From: Bacteroidota bacterium
GTDB lineage: Bacteria > Bacteroidota > Bacteroidia > AKYH767-A > 2013-40CM-41-45
DNA: 64,000 nucleotides
Reading direction: 5' to 3'
Assembly: GCA_016708785.1 (NCBI GenBank)
Contig: JADJFC010000002.1
Coordinates: forward strand, 372,001-436,000
Made by a program: the position numbers and the translations under genes. Below the pieces are notes generated by a model. That model ran no database searches. It was given only the letters and a program-made list of their open reading frames with translations, and was not told the DNA's origin. Shown piece after piece: positions 38,764 to 49,104 of this stretch (positions are counted from its first letter, which is position 1; each line of letters begins with the position of its first letter).

Positions 38764-39840
38764 AATCCGACTTTTATTAGATAGCGAATACGCCACTGTA
38801 AATGAAGTTTACAATGAAGCCTATGGAAATATCCGTCCATTGGATTCATTCAAATGGGAATTTGTCAATGGTCCTTGGGGAAAAGCAATCTATGTAATTG
38901 CTGAGGATCTGGAAAAGCAAGGAAATAAAATTATAGGAACACAATCTGCAATTCCAATGGTTTTTATAAATGGTAAAGGTGAAACTGTGTTGACTGCAAA
39001 ATCGGAAGATACCTTTGTACATCCGGATTATCGAGGTCATAAGTTGTTTGACAGAATGTATGAACTTCTTTTTAGTGAATGTAAAAATGCAGGCATTCAA
39101 TATTTGTGGGGCTTCACATATGCCAGAAAACTTTTTTGAAACTGGGATTTGAAATACCATTCGATACGATTCAAGGTCTATTTATTGTAAAGCCAAAAGA
39201 ATCGTATAAATATCTTACTTCTTTGAATGAATCTAATGGCTTAAAAGAAAAGGCGAAAATTCTTGCCTTAGTATTGGCGTCACGGTGTAATAGTTTATTT
39301 CATTCATTAAAAGTTGCAAGTAAAATTAACTATTTTAAGAGTGACGATTATTCTTTAAAGAAAAAAGTTGTTGAGAAAAACCTTTTGGCTAATACTAACT
39401 TATGGGCTATTCATCAAACTCAAAAGTATCTTGATTGGCGTTTAAAGTTGAACCCTTTTGCCAACAATTATCTTCAATTTTCCGATCATAATGAAAATGA
39501 CTTGGTCAATTCAGCGGTATTGGTCAATTATAGAAAAGAAGGATTTGCATATATTGAAGAGATCAATTTCGTGGATAAGTCTTCATTTAATTCATGCTTA
39601 CAGTTGACCGGGGATGCAATTCGTTATAGTATCAAAACGAAGAATATTTTCATGTTGCGTTTTTGGGGATTTGACGGTAATGATGTTACCAGAATGGAAA
39701 TCAGCGTTCTTAAAAAGCTTGGTTTTGTTTTTATAAAAAAGGGAACAGCCTTCGTATGGAAAGACTTGTCGGACAGAACTGTAGAAATAAAACCGGAAAA
39801 CATTCTTTTGTCAAGGATATTTACTCAGGGAAATAGATAG
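38753..39840 (+). CDS. GNAT family N-acetyltransferase (frameshifted)
   Basis: About 362 residues when one frameshift is bridged. The N-terminal half is a GNAT domain: FKWEFVNGPWGKAIYVIAE, then IIGTQSAIPM, and the acetyl-CoA loop EDTFVHPDYRGHKLFDRM. The break is in an A-run (39127-39130, one A short), and the restored join is TYARKTFLKLGFEIP. The C-terminal half has a second GNAT-like region (YRKEGFAYIEEINFVDK). Similar proteins occur in surface glycan clusters. It overlaps the deacetylase-like gene by 11 bases, ending the operon that begins with YfhO. Confidence 0.8.
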
Positions 39841-39841
39841 A

Positions 39842-42800
39842 TCAATAAAGAACGAAAATTTTACCTTCGATTTTATTTTCATTTACATAGAGTAGATATG
39901 GGTAAATGCCGGATTGAACTCTTTCACCTTTAAATGTTCCATCCCAAAAATTGTTTAAGTCAGTTGTCTGATAAATTGTCGAACCCCATCTGTCGAATAT
40001 TACTAATTTGTATTCATTGCAAATTTCAATTCCGACAATTTCAAATAATTCATTTAATCCATCAATGTTTGGAGTAAAAGTATTAGGTATGTAAAGATGC
40101 TTTTCTTCTGATCTTTCAATATCTAAATTCACTTTTGAGACTTCAGCACATTGTGTCCCGAAATTTGTAATAAGTGAAACTTCGTATTCTCCCGACGATT
40201 GATAAATATGTTGGGTATATGTTTTGTTATCACTTGTGCCATCACCAAAATCCCAATTATAGCTATTTGCAGATGTACTGCCGGGAAGGAATGAAATTAT
40301 TCTAGAGCAAGAATCAAAACTGAAGATGAAATCTGCGGTTACAGTTTCCAGAAGTGAAATTTCCTTAAATAGACTATCAGTACACCCATTTCGGTCTGAA
40401 GCAAACAATTTAACGGTATATTTTCCTTGTGAATTATAAACGTGCATGGGGGCATAAGAATAGGATGTGTCACCATCTCCGAAATCCCAAGAATAGGTCG
40501 TGCCTCCAATGGAATTATTTGTAAAAGTTCTTGAAAGTCCACATATGGTGTCAAATTGGAATTCTGCAAATGGTGTATTACCGATGGTTATTGAGTTTGT
40601 TATTGTGTCTGAACAAAGGCTGTTTTGTGCAATCAATGAAATAATATAATTTCCGGTATCAGGAAAAAGTATTGTTGGACTTCCAAAGTTTGATTGGGAG
40701 AATGTATCAAATGTCCAATGATAGGCACTTGAGTTTGAAGAAGTATTATTAAAAGTCACAAACGCAGAACAAGATATTACTGGTGCAGAAAAATTTGCAA
40801 GTGGTTGTGCAACGACATTCACAAATACAGAATCTTCACTTGTACATCCATTAGTATTTTCAGCAATTACGGAATAGGTGCCTGTCGTCGAAGCATATAA
40901 ACTATCTGTAGATTGCCCTGCAAGTAGAGAAGAATTTAAGTACCATTGTTTCGATACATTTGTTGAAGAAAAGAGAGTGATAAGACCTGAGTCACCTTCG
41001 CAAAATTGATACGAAGGTTGAATTGCAAGTGAAATAGTGGGTGAAGGAATTAGAGATATATTTATCGATGTTGAATCCATGCAATTTGCATTACTTGCAA
41101 ATACAAAATAGCTTCCTGTTGTTGAAACTATTATGGATGCTGCAGTTTCACCCGATGACCATAAATATTGTTGCCCTCCTGCGGCAGTCAATACAATTGA
41201 ATCGCCATCACACAAATTAGTCGAGCCGGAAGAACTGATTGATGCATTTATATAGTCGGGCTGAACATTCACTGTTGAAGTCGAAGTGCATCCAAATGCA
41301 TTTGTTCCGGTTACTGTGTAAAGAGTTGCTGAAATTGGGTTTGCTACCACTATTGAATCAGTAGTTGAATTCAGTCCCAAAGCGGGTGACCATAAATAAG
41401 TACTTGCTCCAAATGCTTCAATTGTTGCAGAAGTGTTATTACATGTAACAATGGATGCTGGTACACTTAGTACTAACGTGGGAATCGGATTAACTGTAAT
41501 GATTGTTGAAGCTGTATCTGAGCATCCATTTTCAAAACCTTGTACCGTATATGTTCCGGAAGAATTGACTGATAAAGATTGAGCAGTAGATCCGTTCGAC
41601 CATAAAAATTGTGATGTTCCATTGGCTGTCAGATTTGCAGTGTTTCCTGAGCACATGACCGTATCGCCTGTTACCGTTATCGATACATTGGCAATAACAG
41701 GTTGTGCAGTAATAGTTGATGTGTTACTACAGCCGAATTGATTCGTACCTGTTACAGTATATGTTGTGGTCACTAATGGATTCGCAATGACAATTGAATC
41801 TGTTGTTGAACTTAATCCAAGCGATGGGGACCAAAAATATGCATTGGCGCCGGAGGCTTGAATTGTTGCAGAACTTCCATTGCAAATTATAACTGATGGT
41901 GCATTGCTTATTGTTAGATTCGGAATCGGATTAATTAAAATGCTAATGCTATCTTCTGCCTGGCACCCATTGTCAAAACCTTGCACATAATACATGCCAC
42001 TGGTCGTTGCAATTATTGAAGACGAAGTCGAACCTGTAGACCACAGATATTGTGTAGTACCATTGCCATTTAATGTTACAGCATTTCCTGCACAAACAAT
42101 TGTATCGCCAACAGGTGTGATTGAAACATTGGCGGTAAAAGGAGTGACAGTAATAGTTGATGTTGCGGTACAACCATTGGCAAAAGTGCCTACTACCGTG
42201 TAAATAGTAGTTGTTGCAGGAGTAGCAAATACGATTGAATCAGTTGTAGAACTTAGCCCGGAAGATGGCGCCCAACTATATGTTAATGCTCCGTTTGAAG
42301 TTAGTTGAGTTGATGCTCCATTGCAAATTGTTGCATCAGGGGAGGTACTAATTGTAGGAATTGTAAAATTAGCGTTTACAGTATGAGTTATACTCAATGT
42401 GTCTGAGCAAATTAACACTCTTAAATTCACATTATAATTTCCCGAGTTTTGAAATTGATGAATTGGATTTTCATCAAATGAAACTTGACCATCTCCGAAA
42501 TCCCACTTAAACCATGTTCCGAGGCATGTTGAATCCAAAAATTGAAATACGTTGCATCCGGCCAAACCCAAATATGTAAAATCAATTTGGTTAGGAACAT
42601 TTGATGTTCCGGGAGGTTCGCCGTCGATCGTATTCGTTAGGCCGGGTCGACAACCTGCAGCATCTACAAAATATGCATTTCGAGTATATTGAATATTCGC
42701 AACATTAGGATTATTCGGATCTGCAATTTCGCTGATGTAATTTTCTACATAATTTCCTCCTATATAGATTCGACCATTTCCTCCAAGTTCCGGATCGGTC

Positions 42801-43750
42801 TGATATCTTGTTCTTGTGTTATCGATAATTTGATTCGTAGCAGTTGTAATGTCATACCTGCCTAAAGTTGAAATATTAGTTGTATTTGTTTGGTAATAGA
42901 TCTTTGTTGCATCCGGTGAAAATTCCACGCCAAGTACAATTTGAGTAGACACATTTAATGTTTGTCTTGCGGAAAGAGTTCCGGATTCCAAATCAAAATC
43001 ATATAATAGAATGTCTGCATCAGTTGGACTTGGCGAAAATGTCGAAACGCACATTTTTAAATTGTCGCCTGATAATTCAAGTTCATGCGGATTATTGATT
43101 GTCGCAGCCATAGGGTAAGTGTCAAGTATGATTGGCCCTGTGACTCCGGAATTTGAAATCTTGAATTCTTTTACAAGGAAATTATTTGAACTATCATAAC
43201 CGCTGACCAATAACCATCGGCAGCCATTTCGTGCTTGATGAGAAATTGACATACCTTCCTTGAATCCACTTCCTAAATAAATGTTTTTCTGTGTTACTGC
43301 TCCTAACCCGCCATTCAATGACATGTCAATTATTGAATAGAATAATGAGTCTCTCATAGTACCAGGATCCATGAAAAAATTGAAAAAGTAAAACTGATCT
43401 GTTGTACATGGAATTTTACAGATGGCAGATTCTAACGATGAAGCATTGCCACGAATAATTCCGTTTGGCATTTGAGTATAAGCTGAGGTAAAAACGTTGA
43501 TGACATTTGAATTGTCACACGCTGTCATAAACAAAATATTATTTGAAACATCAGTAATAATATTCAATTCCTCCTCAGCTGACCCGCCTCCAAAACCTGC
43601 GATTTGTGGGCCAATAACAGGCACAGGACCGGTAAGGTCCATTAATTTAACACCCGTAAGAGTTCTCACTAACATCTTGTTAGACTGACTTTTCGCCGAA
43701 TAGACGTTAAAAATCAATAAAAGGCCAATTAAAAATGCTCTTAAGTTCAT
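39842..43750 (-). CDS. Giant secreted repeat protein with type B T9SS domain
   Basis: A 1302-residue protein. The signal peptide ends near VYSAKSQ. The first 380 residues look like a propeller (ELSGDNLKMCVST, LGVEFSPDATKIYYQTN). A PKD domain follows (CLGTWFKWDFGDGQVSFDENPIHQF). The middle has alternating Ig-like units of two kinds, one containing WSPxxGLxSTTDSIV and the other QYLWSxG. Two or more further PKD domains (TYSWDFGDGDTSYS, SYNWDFGDGTSDN) precede the gliding-motility-associated type B sorting domain (YIPNTFTPNIDGLNELFEIVG to WDGTFKGERVQSG). It is probably a surface adhesin or gliding-related protein. The ORF is unbroken. No PorP partner gene is adjacent. Confidence 0.87.
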   Translation of the reverse strand: MNLRAFLIGLLLIFNVYSAKSQSNKMLVRTLTGVKLMDLTGPVPVIGPQIAGFGGGSAEEELNIITDVSNNILFMTACDNSNVINVFTSAYTQMPNGIIRGNASSLESAICKIPCTTDQFYFFNFFMDPGTMRDSLFYSIIDMSLNGGLGAVTQKNIYLGSGFKEGMSISHQARNGCRWLLVSGYDSSNNFLVKEFKISNSGVTGPIILDTYPMAATINNPHELELSGDNLKMCVSTFSPSPTDADILLYDFDLESGTLSARQTLNVSTQIVLGVEFSPDATKIYYQTNTTNISTLGRYDITTATNQIIDNTRTRYQTDPELGGNGRIYIGGNYVENYISEIADPNNPNVANIQYTRNAYFVDAAGCRPGLTNTIDGEPPGTSNVPNQIDFTYLGLAGCNVFQFLDSTCLGTWFKWDFGDGQVSFDENPIHQFQNSGNYNVNLRVLICSDTLSITHTVNANFTIPTISTSPDATICNGASTQLTSNGALTYSWAPSSGLSSTTDSIVFATPATTTIYTVVGTFANGCTATSTITVTPFTANVSITPVGDTIVCAGNAVTLNGNGTTQYLWSTGSTSSSIIATTSGMYYVQGFDNGCQAEDSISILINPIPNLTISNAPSVIICNGSSATIQASGANAYFWSPSLGLSSTTDSIVIANPLVTTTYTVTGTNQFGCSNTSTITAQPVIANVSITVTGDTVMCSGNTANLTANGTSQFLWSNGSTAQSLSVNSSGTYTVQGFENGCSDTASTIITVNPIPTLVLSVPASIVTCNNTSATIEAFGASTYLWSPALGLNSTTDSIVVANPISATLYTVTGTNAFGCTSTSTVNVQPDYINASISSSGSTNLCDGDSIVLTAAGGQQYLWSSGETAASIIVSTTGSYFVFASNANCMDSTSINISLIPSPTISLAIQPSYQFCEGDSGLITLFSSTNVSKQWYLNSSLLAGQSTDSLYASTTGTYSVIAENTNGCTSEDSVFVNVVAQPLANFSAPVISCSAFVTFNNTSSNSSAYHWTFDTFSQSNFGSPTILFPDTGNYIISLIAQNSLCSDTITNSITIGNTPFAEFQFDTICGLSRTFTNNSIGGTTYSWDFGDGDTSYSYAPMHVYNSQGKYTVKLFASDRNGCTDSLFKEISLLETVTADFIFSFDSCSRIISFLPGSTSANSYNWDFGDGTSDNKTYTQHIYQSSGEYEVSLITNFGTQCAEVSKVNLDIERSEEKHLYIPNTFTPNIDGLNELFEIVGIEICNEYKLVIFDRWGSTIYQTTDLNNFWDGTFKGERVQSGIYPYLLYVNENKIEGKIFVLY

Positions 43751-43771
43751 TAATTACACTTGTTACAATTA

Positions 43772-43779
43772 CAAGTATA
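43772..43779 (-). promoter_or_regulatory. Candidate promoter -7 element of the 1302-residue gene
   Basis: The minus strand reads TATACTTG, one mismatch from TAnnTTTG, 21 bases upstream of the start codon. No -33 TTTG is clear. Confidence 0.3.
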
Positions 43780-43876
43780 TAATTTTAAGTCCAATTAGTC
43801 AACTATTTATCGTAAGTAGACTTCTGAAAGAGATGTAGCCTTTATATAAAAAATAATCAACTACTAATAGTGGATA

Positions 43877-44742
43877 TTATTGCTTAACGAAAACCTCCGA
43901 ATAAAACTTCCTCGACTTCAAATCATAATGATTCCCTTTTGCCATTACATGGACGATCAGATGTTCAATCGATAGTGGAGTTCCTTCTTTCAGATCTGCA
44001 ATATTATTGTGACGAATACTGTGACCATCAATAATGATGATAAGTCCGCTGCCAATCGCTTCCATATAACGACCTTCTGAGATCAAAACTCCTGTGTCTT
44101 CGCCCAGACCAATTCCAATACATCCCGGATTCGCAGCAACTGCTTGTGTCAAACGACCAAAACGATTTCTAGTCACAAAATGTGAATCGATGATTACATC
44201 CTTTATGAATGCTAATCCGGTTGTGATCTTAACCTCCCCTTTGAACAATGCTTCAGAACTGTTTCCCTGGTAGATCATCGTATTCGACATGGCCATTGCA
44301 CCGGCACTTGTTCCGGCTATAATAAATGTCTCTTCGTGAAAATATCGATAAGAAAGAATTTCCAGAAATTCAGTGCCACCAAAAATAGAAGAGAGGCGAA
44401 GCTGATATCCACCGCTGAACATCACACTATGACAATTTTTTATCCGCTCGATCATTTCCGCTTCATGGCATCTTCGCGATTACGAATGTCCATCACTCGG
44501 ATATTTGAACAACCTAACTTCTTAAATGCATCCTCATAATTATGTCCGATCTCTTCAGGAATGGATGAAGCACTTGTGATTACTTCTATATATGCATCAT
44601 GGCCACCTGCTTCTTTGACAATTCTGCTTAAAATTTGTAGCTCGAAAAAATTCAGATTATTCTTTTGAGTGAAATTCGGTTCCGGTTCTGTCCCTTTATC
44701 TTCTGCTCCACCAATGGAGATAAGCTTTCCCTTAGGAATCAT
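43877..44742 (-). CDS. cphB: Cyanophycinase (frameshifted)
   Basis: About 288 residues when one frameshift is bridged. It is a serine peptidase of the S51 family that splits cyanophycin (an Asp backbone with Arg side groups) into beta-Asp-Arg dipeptides. Hallmarks are KLISIGGAEDKG, VITSASSIPEE, MFSGGYQLRLSSI, and the nucleophile Ser in IAGTSAGAMAMS (about residue 146), followed by DSHFVTRNRFGRL and GLGEDTGVLI. The frame shifts near 44460-44461 on the plus strand, apparently one base short; the restored join is REDAMKAEMIERI. It is divergent from cphA. Confidence 0.92.
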
Positions 44743-44872
44743 AGTTTATTAATATTTTGATAATAGGGGGCAAATATAGGAATACAAGCGGTTTTGAGGA
44801 GGTTTTAACTTGCAGTTATTCACTCTTTTTCCAACAATCAAATGCCATTTTTAGATATTTTTTAAACTTTTT

Positions 44873-44902
44873 TTTGAAATTCGACAAAAACTCTCTACTT
44901 TG
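44873..44902 (+). promoter_or_regulatory. Candidate cphA promoter
   Basis: TTTG (44873-44876), a 19-base spacer, then TACTTTG (44896-44902), a TAnnTTTG variant one base short. The cphA ATG follows 28 bases later. It lies in the 188-base divergent gap with cphB. Confidence 0.45.
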
Positions 44903-44930
44903 ATACGGAAATCCACGCAAAAACTATTTT

Positions 44931-47583
44931 ATGAATATACTTGACATACGGGTCATGAAAGGCCCAAACTATTGGTCTATACGTCGTCACAAATTAGTGG
45001 TGATGAAATTGGATATTGAAGAGCTTGAAGATTTGCCTACTAATAAGATCGCTGGATTCTCAGAACGACTCGAAAAAGTTTTCCCTTCTATGTATTCTCA
45101 TGAATGTTCGGAAGGACATGCCGGTGGATTTTTCAAACGTGTAAAAGAAGGTACTTGGATGGGTCACGTCGTGGAACATCTCGCATTGGAGATTCAAACC
45201 CTTGCAGGAATGGATTGCGGATTCGGTCGTACGCGTAGTACAGGACAACATGGAGTGTACAACGTTGTATTCCACTACATGGAAGAAAAAGTCGGATTCT
45301 ATGCTGCAAGAGCTGCTGTTCGTATTGCTGATGCCCTTGTAAAGAATGTAGAATATGATCTTTCTGAAGATATTCAACGAATGCGCGAGATCCGTGAAGA
45401 AGACCGTCTTGGACCATCAACGGGTTCAATAGTCGATGAAGCGATCAAACGTAAAATTCCGTGGATCCGTTTGAACAAACATTCACTCGTTCAATTGGGT
45501 TACGGAAAAAATCAGCATCGTGTTCAGGCTACGGTTGCAAGTACAACTTCATCTATTGCAGTTGAAGTTGCATGTGATAAAGAAGAAACAAAAAATTTAC
45601 TCGAAGCTGCATCTATTCCTGTTCCTCGTGGAAGAGTAGTGTATGATGAAGAAGATCTTGAAACTGCAGTAAAGAGAATCGGTTATCCGATCGTATTGAA
45701 ACCGGTTGGTGGAAATCACGGACGCGGTGCGACTATCAATGTGCAGACCTGGGAAGAAGCACTGGAAGCATTGGCTGCAGCAAAAAGAGTTTCCCGTGGT
45801 GTTATCGTAGAAAAATTTATAACAGGCTATGATTACCGTTTACTTGTTGTAAATTATAAATTTATTGCCGGTGCGAAACGTACGCCTGCAATGGTAACCG
45901 GCGATGGTACACACACTGTCAAGCAATTAATAGATATTGTGAATAGCGACCCTCGTCGTGGTTATGGCCATGAAAAAGTTTTGACTGCAATCAAGATCGA
46001 CGATACAACTCTTGCAATGCTTCAAGAGAAAAATCTCACACTTGACTCTGTAATTTCGAAAGGTGAAGAGTTGCATTTGAAACGTACTGCGAATCTTTCT
46101 ACCGGCGGAACATCTACTGATGTAACAGAGATCGTACATCCGTTCAATGTTTTCTTGGCAGAACGAATTGCGCGTATCATCGGACTTGACATTTGTGGAA
46201 TCGATATCATGAGTCCTGATATTCGTGAACCTCTTCATGAAAATGGTGCTGCTGTTCTCGAAGTAAATGCCGGTCCCGGTTTCCGTATGCACATCGCTCC
46301 GGCAGAAGGTCTGCCACGAAATGTTGCTGAACCGGTGATTGACATGCTTTATCCTCCGGGAAGTACAGCACGTATTCCTATCATTGCTGTGTCGGGAACA
46401 AATGGAAAAACGACAACAACACGTTTGATCGCTCACATTGTAAAAACAATGGGACATAGAGTTGGTTTTACTACGACTGATGGAATTTACATTCAAAATC
46501 AAATGGTCGAAAAAGGGGATTGTACCGGACCATTGAGTGCTGAATTTGTTTTGCGTGATCCGACTGTCGACTTCGCTGTACTTGAATGTGCACGCGGTGG
46601 AATTTTAAAAGCCGGATTAGGTTTTCATAATTGTGATATCAGTATTGTAACGAATGTTGCAGCTGATCATCTAGGATTGAAAGACATCAACACATTGGAA
46701 GAAATGGCACGTGTAAAAAGTGTTGTTGCAGAAAGTGTATTGCCTGAAGGTTATGCAATTCTTAATGCTGATGATGATCTGGTGTATGATATGCGCAGAA
46801 ACATCAAAGCAAATATTGCGCTCTTCAGTTTGGATGAAAACAATCCGCGTATAATTAAACATACAGAAAGCGGCGGACTTGCAGCTATAGTTGAGAACGG
46901 TTACGTTACTATTTGCAAAGGAACATGGAAGATCAGAATTGATAAGGTCATCAACATTCCTTTGACATTCTCAGGCAAGGCCGTCTTTATGATCCAGAAT
47001 ATTTTACCTGCAGTTCTCGCAGGATTTATCCGCGGATTCAAAGTTGACGACATGCGTCTTGCGCTTGAAACATTTATTCCTTCACCAACACAAACACCTG
47101 GTCGAATGAATATGTTCCAGTTCAGAAACTTTAATGTTATGGTCGATTATGCGCATAATCCTGCAGGCTTCCAGGCAATCGCCCGCTTCCTTGAAAAGAT
47201 TGAAGCGAAACCGAAAGTCGGAATCATTGCCGGAGTAGGAGATCGAAGAGATGAAGACATTATTCAATTAGGGACAATTGCTTCTCAGATGTTCGACGAG
47301 ATCATCATCCGACAAGATAAAAATCTAAGAGGAAGAAGTGAAGACGAGATCATAGAATTGATGATGCGCGGAATTCAAAGTGATGATGCGAAAAAGAAAG
47401 TGACCATCATGCCGAAAGAATCAGAAGCGATCGATCATGCAATCAAGAATGCAAAAAGGAGCGTTCATTGTTATTTGTAGCGATGTTGTTCCTGATGCAT
47501 TGGATCAGATCTTGAAATATAAAGAGGCGGAGGATAATTTTGCGATTCATAAGGAGGATTTTCCGACGGCTACAGCGATTTGA
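44931..47583 (+). CDS. cphA: Cyanophycin synthetase (frameshifted near 3' end)
   Basis: About 883 residues when one frameshift is bridged. The three regions of CphA are present. The N-terminal region includes HECSEGHAGGFFKRV and GTWMGHVVEHLALEIQTLAG. An ATP-grasp domain (about residues 210-470: GYPIVLKPVGGNHGRG, EVNAGPGFRMHIAP) adds Asp to the backbone. A Mur-ligase-like domain (P-loop GTNGKTTTTRLI near residue 488) adds Arg to side chains. The product is the nitrogen storage polymer multi-L-arginyl-poly-L-aspartate. The apparent end at 47480 is a break in an A-run (47453-47457, one base too many); the restored tail reads AFIVICSDVVPDALDQILKY and ends TATAI. It is divergent from cphB. Confidence 0.94.
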
Positions 47584-47604
47584 CTTGTTAATTTAAAATC
47601 AAGA

Positions 47605-48897
47605 ATGAAAATAAGGGGAACTGTGTTATTGGATCTTGATACTCTTTGGACGAAAATAATTGAAACTCCAAATGGAGTGACATTTCCAATAGCAAGTTAT
47701 TCTAGTCTGTACGGAGAAATTATTATTTCATGTCATGATACAACTTTGATCAAGTTGCGGGAAGATGGAACATTGATTTCTTATTCAACAATTTCAATTC
47801 AAGGATCAACTTTTACTCGGTTAGGTGGTAATTACTATAAAGGTGATTCAATATTAACTTCAATTAATTACTATGATAATACAGGTTACCATTATGGTTT
47901 AGCAATAACGGATACTGCATTTAATCTTGGTGAATTCCGAGACTTTGGAGATAACTATGTTGGCGAAATTTCAAAGTTCAACAATGGTTATTTTATTTCA
48001 GGTTCTAATATAGTTCTTGATTCAAATTACAATTTCATTTCCAAAGGCGGAAGTACAGGGCCTGGGCAATTTTATTCGTTTTGGGCTGGTAGAGCGGAAG
48101 TTTTAAATGATAGCATTATCGTTGGATCAACTGTCGTCTATAATAATTTCGGTCCTGAAGCTGATGAAATTTTTAAGATGACAAAGGATGGTTTGCAATG
48201 GGTGGTGAAAGATGATTTTAATATTGCTGGCGCTTCGTTCTACATTTCACCAGTTCGGATCAATTCAAATGGTGATATATTATTTCTTGCGACAGGAGAT
48301 TCTGACTTTTATATAGGAGTTATTGATTCAACCGGATTTCCACTTTACTCAAATAGGTTAAACACAAGCCCGGATAATTGGGTTGATCGAATTGCAACTA
48401 AGAATAGAGTGAACGACGTTCTTTTTGCTTTTGGAAATGTTTTTGGCAGAGCAGATTCAACAGGAAAAACGTGCTTTTCAAGTGTAGCAAGTTTGGATCA
48501 ATGCAGCAAAATTTCAGGTTATGTGATCTCTGATACAATTCAAGATAGTACTTCGAGTTTCCTGTGGAATTTGAACTCTAATACTTATCTGTTATCACAG
48601 AATAGTTTTTTATATGATGCAATTTGTACTCCGCTTGCGATAGTAGAGAATTTTTATAATGATCAATTTGAAATTTATCCAAATCCTTTTTCGCAATCAG
48701 TTCAAATTAGCTCCAATGCAGAAGGGGAATTGATAGTGATCGATCAATTGGGGAGAATTGTACATCAATCAAAAATTGCATGCGGATTAAATGAACCTGA
48801 GCTTAATAAACTTTCTTCCGGGATCTATAATTTTCGGTTTTTGAGTAAAGGAATTGAAATTGTTAGGAAAGTAATTAAGATTGAACAATCTTTTTGA
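47605..48897 (+). CDS. T9SS cargo protein lacking a signal peptide (5' truncated?)
   Basis: A 430-residue protein with the propeller-like body of secreted Bacteroidota cargo (for example SKFNNGYFISGSN, EIFKMTKDGLQWVVKDD, DILFLATGDSDFYIGVID) and a complete type A sorting domain (FEIYPNPFSQSVQIS to RKVIKIEQS). The N-terminus MKIRGTVLLDLDTLWTKI has no Sec signal and seems to begin inside a blade. Only 21 bases separate it from cphA, leaving no room for a normal 5' end. It may be a decayed remnant left by a deletion, or the true start could be obscured by assembly error. Confidence 0.65.
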   Translation: MKIRGTVLLDLDTLWTKIIETPNGVTFPIASYSSLYGEIIISCHDTTLIKLREDGTLISYSTISIQGSTFTRLGGNYYKGDSILTSINYYDNTGYHYGLAITDTAFNLGEFRDFGDNYVGEISKFNNGYFISGSNIVLDSNYNFISKGGSTGPGQFYSFWAGRAEVLNDSIIVGSTVVYNNFGPEADEIFKMTKDGLQWVVKDDFNIAGASFYISPVRINSNGDILFLATGDSDFYIGVIDSTGFPLYSNRLNTSPDNWVDRIATKNRVNDVLFAFGNVFGRADSTGKTCFSSVASLDQCSKISGYVISDTIQDSTSSFLWNLNSNTYLLSQNSFLYDAICTPLAIVENFYNDQFEIYPNPFSQSVQISSNAEGELIVIDQLGRIVHQSKIACGLNEPELNKLSSGIYNFRFLSKGIEIVRKVIKIEQSF

Positions 48898-48903
48898 ATT
48901 TTG

Positions 48904-48923
48904 ATCCCGATAGCTATCGGGAT
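48904..48923. repeat. 20-bp palindrome ATCCCGATAGCTATCGGGAT, copy 2
   Basis: A perfect 20-bp palindrome with the same flanks (TTG before, TGAC after) as the copy nested in the family 2 repeat at 23128-23147. It lies seven bases after the stop of the truncated cargo gene. Confidence 0.85.
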
Positions 48924-49104
48924 TGACTTTTAAATTAAGCTGCTTTTTCACCATTATTTATTCATTAATAAATTTTTTGGTCGTTTCTTACATGTCTTTT
49001 TTCCCTTTTTTGTTAATTATTGAGCTTTTATTCTAGTTAATGGAACATTTTACCAACAATTGCAGTAAAAAATCGATAATTCTTACAAGAATAAATCTAA
49101 CCCT

